Assembly: GCA_033032175.1 (NCBI GenBank)
Contig: CM065323.1
Coordinates: forward strand, 2,542,001-2,606,000
Length of the DNA stretch: 64,000 bases
Reading direction: 5' to 3'
Source: Saturnia japonica
Taxonomy: Eukaryota; Arthropoda; Insecta; Lepidoptera; Saturniidae
The notes below the pieces were generated by a model. It was not told the DNA's origin, made no database searches, and saw only the letters and a program-made list of their open reading frames with translations. Made by a program: the position numbers and the translations under genes. This document shows, piece after piece, positions 56,085 to 64,000 of this stretch; the first letter of the stretch is position 1; each line of letters begins with the position of its first letter.

Positions 56085-56395
56085 CATAGATTATTTTCTG
56101 TTTGACATTTGCAGTATTCATGAACCTAAACAATGAGTATTATCTACATCACTTGCTGTCACTTTTCGTTGAGTGACAATGTCAATATTTTGGGGGGTCT
56201 AAGTTCAATGGAACTAATCGGGTTAGGATTCGCAGTATGAATTAATTTAATTTAATATATGAGTAAAAGATATTATAGATACATTTTAGCTTTATGCACT
56301 CCTTCCCATATAAACTTTAACCATGTCTAATCTCACAGTCTTCCGTGCACGCAATACGCTTAAAAAGGGGTAGAAAGCTTTTACTTCACATATTA
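56085..56395 (-). repeat. Dispersed repeat, family L
   Basis: Reverse complement of 32310-32605, with 'cttttgatcatagattattt', 'gggggtctaagttcaatgga', 'cgggttaggattcgcagtat', 'taatctcacagtcttccgtg'. Confidence 0.8.
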
Positions 56396-56694
56396 ATAAA
56401 TAGATACTGTATATGAGTCGTACAAAATGAAAAGCGGCAAAGTAGGTCTGACCGATAATATTTTAATGAAAAAAAATTACGATTTGCACTCCGGAAGTGC
56501 CGACAGAAATGAAAACTTAGTTATTGGATTATGAGTTGCATTTTATTTATGAATTGTATTTTATTAATTATTAGAAACTTTAAAATACATTTAATATTCT
56601 TTTATGAAAGACGCGTTCACGGTCTGCTATATGTATATGCATATATGCACACACTATAGCTTCGGCTCGTAACGGTGTCGCGAGTCCAGAGCAA

Positions 56695-56955
56695 TCTTGA
56701 AGTAACATGTTATGGGTTTTGTTTTTGTAATATTGATGGCGTTTTGCGTGATTTTTGTGCATAAGTGAAGTGGATTATAGATAAAAATTTAAAGCGTGCA
56801 TTCTGGGATCCAACAAAAACTCCCTAGAAATTTCGACAAGGAAGCCACCAACTTGTTAGAATACTGAATTCGTCATAAGATAGGCAGAATCGCAGTAATG
56901 GTCTTTATTAAAGAGGACTAGTCTCCAAGTTAAGAAGAAGAAGAAAAAAATCTGT
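56695..56955 (+). repeat. Dispersed repeat, family H with GAA-rich tail
   Basis: Same order as 34990-35345: 'atcttgaagtaacatgttat', 'gatggcgttttgcgtgattt', 'ttattaaagaggactagtct', 'ccaagttaagaagaagaaga'. Confidence 0.75.
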
Positions 56956-57479
56956 AACCAAAGTGTCAAACATCTATTAGAATTTTCTGGAAGCTGATTT
57001 ATATCCTGACATACTTTTAAGTTTGTTTTTACTGATTAATATTTAGTGTTACAGAATAGGTCCTGTTTAAAATAGGGCATTAGATATTATAATATCATAA
57101 CACTGCCGACAACATAGACGGCTAAATAAGTGAGAGCTGTCGACGCATCTAACTAACAAAAACATTTATTAACCGCGAGCCGACATTATCGAATCTATTT
57201 GTAACCTACGGGACTTGTAAGAAAAGTAGTTGTTTAAATACCCATATATAAGCATCTCTTTATAAATGTATACCATCTAATTATATACGCGCTTTCTCAT
57301 ATCTCAGCTAGTTAAAATAATTAGAACAAATCAAGGAATAGACGTACGTGGTTCAATAGTTGGGTTAAATTAAAATTATAATGCACAGTTTCACGCACCT
57401 TTGTTCATTGCGATACGGAATATCTTCCGAACCGTAGCTTCGCTCCAGAGATGATTTGGAGGCACTATCGGTAAAAGTT
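56956..57479. other. No gene seen
   Basis: AT-rich spacer, nothing recognised. Confidence 0.4.
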
Positions 57480-57880
57480 TTTTTTAAGTGAAAACTTCTT
57501 TAGCATCGTTGTGATTTGAAAGTCGATGAAACGAAAAATCGAAATTAAAAAGAGGCAGACACGTAAATTCATAAGGTTTAACGTGGGAGAAAATCAGATA
57601 GGAAAGTTTAAGCAATGATAAAATGGTACAAAAGAGGTTTGTTGCCACGCTATAATGAATTTTATTACCTCACCAAAAAGGCACGAAACAAAAACTTTTT
57701 AGACAACACTTATGACATTCTGTTACTGATTGATATTGTTATTAGGTTACCATGGTAATTTCAAATGTGTATTAATTGAAAATGATATTGTGAATAATAA
57801 TTGTGAGTTGTATGCACATTGTCATAAACATAAAATCAGTGTTTATTTCTAAATTTAAAAAAAAAACATAGGTGTGACGG
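57480..57880 (+). repeat. Dispersed repeat, family J (longer copy)
   Basis: Counterpart of 12130-12445. It contains an extra stretch of about 150 bp ('gaaacgaaaaatcgaaatta' to 'gaattttattacctcac') between the two shared blocks. Non-coding; class unknown. Confidence 0.85.
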
Positions 57881-57934
57881 TTTCTCTTCTACCACGTGTG
57901 AATTGCACACTTTTTTGCACACATTGTACTAAGG

Positions 57935-58180
57935 TTGCAAACAAGCATATGCCCCGCCTGATGATAAGCGGTTATCATACCTATGGACGCTTGTAATAAC
58001 ACAGGTACCAAATAGCGCATTGTAGACCTTGAACCCCATAATACCCCAAGAGCTCTGGAAACCCTACTCACCGCAGGAACACAACCCAAGGTCATTTGGC
58101 TGCGATCTTCTGTAGGTTGAAGATATTCCACCAGTCGGGATTCCCCAAGTAGAGAGAAATTTTCAAAGAAATTTATCTGT
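57935..58180 (+). repeat. Dispersed repeat, family D
   Basis: 'gcaaacaagcatatgccccg', 'cctgatgataagcggttatc', 'ctatggacgcttgtaataac', 'aagagctctggaaaccctac', 'gatcttctgtaggttgaaga'. Confidence 0.8.
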
Positions 58181-58304
58181 GCTCCAAACTCTCTTAAGTT
58201 AGTTTTCTATTTTTATAAACATAGTTGTGACAACTATGAGACCCCTTTTAAACTCGTAAGATGGCGTTTGGCGCATCACCTACCTGTACCAATTATATTA
58301 CTAA

Positions 58305-58695
58305 CTATCTGTGCCCGCGGCTTCGCTCACGTGGACTATAGAATGCCCGCACGAATCTTGCCCCTCCGCTCTCGGCTATTTTAAAGACAATATCTCTTAT
58401 GGTTTACTCAGCGTAAGCCATTTAAGCGCCCGATTTGATTCACCATGACCAGTTTTTTTTTATTTGTGTGGAATAAAAGTAGCCTAAGTTACTCCGTATA
58501 TCATCAGCTACCTATCAGTGAAAGTCCCATCAAAATCGGTCCAACCATTTCGAAGATTACCTGGAACAAACAAAAAGACAGACAAAAATTTTAAAAATGG
58601 GCTTTTTGTTATAAGTATGCATGCCTTCATATGCATTTAGTAAAAAGCTGTTATTTTGACATTACAAACCGACTCTTCAATTTTATAAATTGTAT
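58305..58695 (+). repeat. Dispersed repeat, family E
   Basis: 'ctgtgcccgcggcttcgctc', 'acgtggactatagaatgccc', 'tatggtttactcagcgtaag', 'aaaatcggtccaaccatttc'. Lacks the 260-bp end block of 28517-29235. Confidence 0.75.
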
Positions 58696-59039
58696 AGATT
58701 ACCATTATTAAAACGCAATAAAAGGTCTAGGGGATATATTGTCGATGCATATTTCCTATCGCTGAAAAGGCGGGCAGAGTTGATGATAGAAGCAGGGTAC
58801 CCATACATATCGGAGTTGAATAGGATCAATTAATTCAACCCTTGCGCCCTTCAACCGGGTAATCGAGGCGCCTTTCAGACCACTTTAGTAAATTTGCTAG
58901 AAATTAAATCATGCCAGCGGGTGCGGACGACTGGCTCTACTCCAAAACTACACGGAACAATTTCCTTTACATTAATATAACTCTGTATATTACAAGTAAA
59001 TGTTACATAATACACTAGTTGTAAAAGAATATAATGCTC
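58696..59039. other. Unassigned DNA
   Basis: 58742-58830 reads open on the plus strand (LKRRAELMIEAGYPYISELN, then a stop), moderately GC-richer than the surroundings. I do not recognise it; it may be a repeat or an exon end. Confidence 0.25.
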
Positions 59040-59660
59040 TCGTCAACTTGTTTTTAGGTCTTTTTAATGTCTACAATTGCTTAGTACATTAATTTGCTAT
59101 ATCTCTTATGGTTTACTCAGCGTAAGCCATTTAAGCGCCCGATTTGATTCACCGTGACCAGTTTTTTTTTTATTTGTGCGGAATAAAAGTATCCTAAGTT
59201 ACTCCCTATATCATCAGCTATGTATCAGTGAAAGTCCCGTCAAAATCGGTCCAACCGTTTCGGAGATTACCTGGAACAAACAAACAGACAGACAGACACA
59301 AATTTTAAAAATGGGCTTTTTGTTATAGGTATCGTATATACTTTCATTTGCATTTAGTAAAAAACTGTTATTTTGACATTATAAACAGACACATCAATTT
59401 TATTAAATGTATATATTGTCACATCAACGAAAAATTCACACAATATTACATTGACAATAACATCACAAGTTGCGGTCAGTGTGAAGCTACTTTACAGCTA
59501 AGTATATCTTATTACACTATGAAGCAGCTTAACACCAACAAAAACAAATTACAAATATCAAGATCGCCACAAATCAAATCATATAACGAATAATTCATAC
59601 AATTTCGAGCGAAAATTCCAAAACGAGCAATAAAGATGTCAATATAAACATAGTAATACT
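59040..59660 (+). repeat. Dispersed repeat, family E (long copy)
   Basis: Contains both the 'cttatggtttactcagcgta' core and the end block nearly identical to 28970-29235. Begins with 'cttgtttttaggtcttttta', so it lacks the family's first 70-100 bp. Confidence 0.8.
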
Positions 59661-59689
59661 ATTTAAGGAAATTCAACTTATAACAAAAA

Positions 59690-59950
59690 AGGAACCACCT
59701 TCAATATTTTTGAACAGTTCTATGGTAAATCTTAAAAACATAACTTCTTTGTTTATGAACCGATTTAGGTGAACCTTTTTTCGTTGGGAAGGGGATACCT
59801 CAAGGATGGTCCAATTTTAATTTCATTGCCATTGAACTTTCGACTTCGAACATACACCAGAAAACACCTCAAAATCATTGAAATTGATTTTCTTTTTTTT
59901 TATTATAAAGTGTCTTGGCATTTTAATACTTTAGTATCGTCTAAGTCGTT
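59690..59950 (+). repeat. Dispersed repeat, family G
   Basis: 'aaggaaccaccttcaatatt', 'tttatgaaccgatttaggtg', 'ggggatacctcaaggatggt', 'tcgacttcgaacatacacca'. Confidence 0.7.
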
Positions 59951-60586
59951 TTCAAATTGAGTTGGATAGTGAGGTCCCTTTGACCTCCTTTTAGTTTATA
60001 GTGTAAAAAGGTGTAATCCCTTCTCATATACAAAATAGACCAAAACATGTGGTGCAGAAAGTTTTATCTTAAAACGTGTCATTTACTCAGTGACATAGAA
60101 CCGCGTTCTAAAAGTAATCTCATGACATATCGGACACATTTCAGTGGTGATTTTCTCGAATACTTACTAACGTGTCATAAATGTGAAGTAGTTGGTTGTT
60201 TTATCCCACTAATATAATAAATGTCAAAATGTGTGTTTGGATGTTTGTTACTCAATCACGCAAAAATAGCAGAACGGATTTAGATTTTTTTTTTTTTGTA
60301 TGTCATGTTCCGAGATCTGTCTGTATATCCTTATCCAATAATACGCAGACGAAGTCGCGGGTACCAGCTAGTATTATATATATGTATCCTTTGCATATTT
60401 GGACGCTTTATTAAGAACGTTACAATCAATCATCATGGCATTCGTGACTGTAGGTGATGAAAATCAAGCCCTACTTTTTATTTTCGTTACAACTGTACTT
60501 AAATGTTTTACTAAAATTATGCAGTGAGTTGCATTCTTGGGCCAAGTAAACTAAACGTCCTTTAGATCTAGTCCTATCTGCTCCGT
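59951..60586. other. Repeat debris, no gene
   Basis: 60215-60375 contains 'atgtgtgtttggatgtttgt', 'cgcaaaaatagcagaacgga' and 'acgcagacgaagtcgcgggt', a widespread insect repeat end. Confidence 0.4.
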
Positions 60587-60815
60587 CGCTATAAGCGAAG
60601 TCCTGGGTTCGGATCCCAGGTCGAGCAAAGTGTTATTGGATTTTTCCAATGAAATTCTCAGTAGCAGCTCGGAGTTTGGTTTCGTGCCCGTTTAATGGCA
60701 ATAGGCTCGCCCCCTATTACATGGGACCTAAAAACATACTCGGCGAACTGTGGGTGTACATCAGTACACCTCTGCCTAACCCTTCGGGGAATATAGGCGT
60801 GGTGGTATGTTATGT
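60587..60815 (+). repeat. tRNA-derived SINE, family A
   Basis: B box GGTTCGGATCC (60606-60616), body 'gaaattctcagtagcagctc', 'ggcaataggctcgcccccta', tail 'actcggcgaactgtgggtgt', 'acacctctgcctaacccttc', 'ggcgtggtgg'. The A-box half is degenerate. Confidence 0.85.
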
Positions 60816-61852
60816 TATCTAGTTAGAACATGAAAAATTTGTCTTCCTAATATAAATTAGCCCAATTTACAAATTGTGTAACTGATACTTTCCTAACTAT
60901 AGATAGTTAGCACTCATTTAGTGTGATGTAAAATTCTCAAATAATTATTCCTTTATTATTTTCAGTTCTACGCTTAAAAATCTTTGCACTAAACTAACGA
61001 TTAATAACAATGCAATAATAGCAATGACTGCAGAATTAATTTTGTTAATTTGTAATTCATCAATTGTATTAGTTTTTACAGTTTATTATGTTTTGCTTTG
61101 AAAAAAATATTTGTCAACATCACTCAGCATAATTCCAAACCTTCGATTTGTTTCTTTTTTACTTTCTGTGTAATTCTTTTTCATTATATTTTGTAATTAT
61201 GATTACAACAATATCTGCTTTCTTCTTTTCTTCCTATTTACTTTTATTCTGGACATTAAAATGTCTTAAAGCACATGCTCACTTAACGGTTAGGAATTAA
61301 ATCATTCCACCGGAAGAGATGTTCTTGGCGTTCTCCCAAGAGTTTGCGAATCGTGTCAACCGCCATTAATATTGTTTTAGATATTGCAAGCGGACTTGCG
61401 GCACTTGGGATTTCGTTTCGATAAGTATGCATGACTGCGTATCTAGACTATAAATATAAACAGAGTGAAATTTAAATCGATGCCATATATTTAATGGTTG
61501 ACTTTACTTATCGGTGAGATAATTGAAACCATAAGAATGACTGGCTTTTTCACTTCCGCACGATTGAACGCCTTCATTCGCATCAATATCACATTCGCGC
61601 TAGCCAGCACTACTTGCAACCCCTCAGACAAATGCCATTTGTCGCTACGACAGGTTAATGACCACACGAATATAAAAACTAGACAATAATTCAATTAAGG
61701 AATAAATCTGCTGCTATTAATTATAATAAGTACTGAACTAACACACTTCCAAAATACTTACAGTCACGAACATTCTCATTTGTATCAAATCTCTTTGTAC
61801 CTTTATGGCAATATTTCGCTTTGGCTCACATTTAATTCCTTTTTTTATCGTT
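60816..61852. other. No convincing gene
   Basis: At 61490-61695 both strands are open for about 60-67 codons; neither translation shows a domain I know and neither is bounded by clear splice sites. I cannot assign it. Confidence 0.3.
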
Positions 61853-62145
61853 ACAGGTTTAGCGTTGGGGCCAAAATCTCACCTGATCTTAAGTGACGAT
61901 ATAGCCCAAGATGGTTGCACGCTAAGCTTAGCGGAAGATAGGCACTTAAGTGCAACTGCCGGAACAACTTGAGGGTGGTAGCTAGCCAGGCAGGCATTAG
62001 AAAAAGTCCTAACTCTATGCTATAGTTTTATCACGATGTTTTCCTTCACAGAAAGCTCAGGCTCATTGCAGGGATTCCAACTCACGTTGATCGACGCGGA
62101 GTCTGTATACGCTACCAACTGAACTATCATTGCATTGCAATCCTG
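61853..62145 (-). repeat. tRNA-derived SINE, family B
   Basis: Inverted copy: 'ttagcgttggggccaaaatc', 'tcacctgatcttaagtgacg', 'gcaactgccggaacaacttg', 'gaaagctcaggctcattgca', 'gatcgacgcggagtctgtat'. Confidence 0.85.
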
Positions 62146-63000
62146 ATGAAGCTCTACTTTTAACAAATTTATTATTTCTTTAAAAGCTTGAAGCTAAAGC
62201 TTTAGTATCGTGAGATTTTGCACCTTAAGTTATTGAATACATGTTTACACTTTTCTAAGTTTTAAGTTTATGTTAATTTCATTTACTATGTCCTGCCTGC
62301 GCCTCTGATCAGTGGACAAAGACGAGGTTCTCCTTTACTATATTAATTAAAAATATATTTTTTACTTTCTAGTTCATTAAAGATTTCTTTATTATTATTT
62401 TTTCAAGAATAATTTTGGTCATGTCTGTATTTTTTTAAGTTATTTTTTCTATTTGTCAAATTCGTTTGCTAGATTTTTGATGGCGGCGATACCATTGGAA
62501 AATTTTAGTAATTTTATATGGTTTTTAGTTGTTGAAAGAAATCTAAACGGGAACATGACAGCGGTAAATAGGAGATGGTATTATATAAGAATATTTGTCC
62601 TACAATAGTCTCATTATCCGAAAATAATACAGAGGATTGCTTTTGTATGGAGTAAACACCGCGAGCATTTTCTCGAAATTTTAATTTTAATGCAATTACC
62701 GTAAACGTAAAATTAAGTTACCGTTAACAGAAATAAATATATGGTATGTTACTATCATTTTAACACAGGAAAATGAGCACTCCTCTGACAATTCTAGGAA
62801 ACACAGCACCGCAATAAAACCCCAATAAAGTAAGGTGAAAATACGCCAGTACAGCAGATGGCAACTTAACGACATTAGTGAGGGAATTAATGGTGGCGTC
62901 TATCCGATTAGTTGCCGACACCTTTGCAGTAACTTGTTGTCTGGTCAGAGTTTTTTCTTTTTAAAAGCAACAAGTTAAAATTAAGAAAATTTATTTTTTT
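62146..63000. other. No gene seen
   Basis: AT-rich DNA. 62900-63000 leads into the inverted repeat. Confidence 0.4.
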
Positions 63001-63265
63001 AAACATGCCGGGAAATATTGTCATTATTTTCGAAAAAAGAACACGCGAAGTATTGAATTTACGGACATGCCAAGAATTATAAAAGAGATCCAATCAAAGA
63101 GTATTTAATAATCCCAGCACGCCGTTTCATACAACATTGCTGGAGCGTTGTAATGTACCCAATTCAAAAAACGCTCCTGCAATGGATTTGATTTTCTTTG
63201 TCCGTAAATTCGATAGTACGCGTGTTCTTTTTTCGAAAATAATGACTATATTTCCGTGCATGTTT
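63001..63265. repeat. Inverted repeat: 65-bp arms, 135-bp loop
   Basis: 63001-63065 and the reverse complement of 63201-63265 align without gaps at 59 of 65 positions, including a 23-bp perfect core 'gtcattattttcgaaaaaagaac' region. Open frames on either side of the arms mirror each other and are not genes. Could be a foldback/MITE remnant or a hairpin RNA source. Confidence 0.9.
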
Positions 63266-63404
63266 GAGAAAAGTAAATATATGCCTCGGCGGAAATGGCA
63301 ATTGCATATTTCACGTCCTTTGCAATAATGTACTAATACGTCTTTTTCAACCGAGTGTAATGAAAATATGAACAAAGAAATCGAAAAAAAGTACATAATA
63401 CCAG

Positions 63405-63525
63405 TTCCTCTTCTTTTTCTTCCTAACCTGGCAACTAGTCCTCTTTAATGAAGACAATTACTGTCATTGTTAAGTGAATATAGTGGCCTGTCTTATGACG
63501 ATTTCAGTATCCTATACCATTTCCA
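63405..63525 (-). repeat. Dispersed repeat, family H
   Basis: Inverted tail end: 'cctcttctttttcttcctaa', 'cctggcaactagtcctcttt', 'atgaagacaattactgtcat', 'cttatgacgatttcagtatc'. Only the 3' part is kept. Confidence 0.7.
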
Positions 63526-63910
63526 TTTCTTTATTTTCTCGATGACAGCTCCTGTGAAAACTTGAAAGAGCGTCTTTTTACATTATGTATGCATTATTTT
63601 ATAAAAATATGTCGTTTACACACGTACAAGGTTATACCATAGTCTGAGAAACTGGTAGAGATGGAACTATATCGATAAACGTAACATGTTAACAGACCCG
63701 ATATTTTTTTACAAAATGTAAGAAATTAAACTACTGCAAGATACTTTTGTACAAATTTATTAACTAATATTATATTTCAGTACAAGATGATACACGTATT
63801 AATTCTTGATTGATAATGCCAAGTTCTTCAAAATTTTCAAAGCCGTTGTAAAATAAGTAGGTATAGGTAGTTACTCGACAATGAAACGAAATAATTATAA
63901 CGACAGGTAA
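63526..63910. other. No gene seen
   Basis: AT-rich DNA; one TATCGATA near 63670. Confidence 0.4.
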
Positions 63911-63926
63911 TCTTTATTTATTTATT

Positions 63927-64000
63927 TTAATCAAAATCTGATGAATCGTCACTACTTATTTCATATCGATACTCATTCAGATCGATATCATTACTTATTT
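63927..64000 (-). CDS. Possible 3' end of an unidentified gene (partial)
   Basis: Minus strand: 23 codons open from the window edge to TAA at 63927-63929, reading ISNDIDLNEYRYEISSDDSS then DFD. Immediately downstream are overlapping AATAAA signals (63912-63926). An acidic Ser/Asp-rich C-terminus followed by a poly(A) signal looks like a real gene end, but so short a stretch in AT-rich DNA could be chance. The gene, if real, lies beyond the right edge. Confidence 0.3.
   Translation of the reverse strand, partial: ISNDIDLNEYRYEISSDDSSDFD

Noticed and set aside
61491..61694. Open frames on both strands of the same 200 bp
   Set aside because: Neither shows a known domain or splice context. Without comparative data I cannot tell a chance frame or repeat from an exon.
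1..64000. CRISPR arrays, rRNA genes, operons or phage genes
   Set aside because: No regularly spaced direct repeats of CRISPR type, no rRNA signature and no prokaryotic gene layout; the window is eukaryotic repeat-rich DNA.

Overview
The window is AT-rich animal DNA that looks like a repeat-dense stretch of a lepidopteran (moth or butterfly) genome. The grounds are indirect: several families of tRNA-derived SINEs and LINE tails of types I associate with Lepidoptera, a BEL/Pao and a Ty3/gypsy (CsRn1-type) LTR element, and a fragment of a LINE-like insert carrying an alphavirus-like superfamily 1 helicase, a combination reported from lepidopteran R1 LINEs. I see no operons, bacterial features, rRNA genes, CRISPR arrays or convincing free-standing tRNA genes.

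Layout. Positions 1-16264 are SINE, LINE and unclassified repeat debris without a recognisable host gene. Positions 16265-23815 are one BEL/Pao LTR retrotransposon with two 448-bp LTRs (3 differences), inserted into a tRNA-derived SINE. It encodes one gag-protease-reverse transcriptase-RNase H-integrase polyprotein, broken twice: by an 811-bp retroposed insert on the opposite strand (18787-19597, poly(A) tail, 13-bp target duplication) that carries the C-terminal half of a virus-like helicase, and by a frameshift after the integrase core. Positions 23816-43800 are again repeats, with a decayed LINE end at 41035-41690. Positions 43871-45100 hold an internally deleted LINE (minus strand) that keeps ORF1 but has lost nearly all of ORF2. 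Positions 48248-49466 hold a small internally deleted CsRn1-type LTR element with a tRNA-Trp primer-binding site and unequal LTRs. Positions 53780-55168 (minus) hold the one host-type gene I can support: a four-exon THAP zinc-finger gene whose exons join in frame, but with ACG at the expected start and an in-frame stop, so it is probably a pseudogene. At the right edge (63927-64000, minus) there may be the 3' end of another gene.

How the parts relate: almost everything is explained by successive retrotransposition (SINE, then BEL, then the helicase-bearing insert inside BEL) and by deletion derivatives of LINE and LTR elements. The most unusual object is the nested helicase insert. Further items worth checking are an intron-like segment inside the BEL LTR, the decaying THAP gene, a 65-bp inverted repeat at 63001-63265 and a cluster of TATCGATA-type motifs at 52936-52986. 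Exon and repeat boundaries were read by eye; unless stated, repeat boundaries are approximate.
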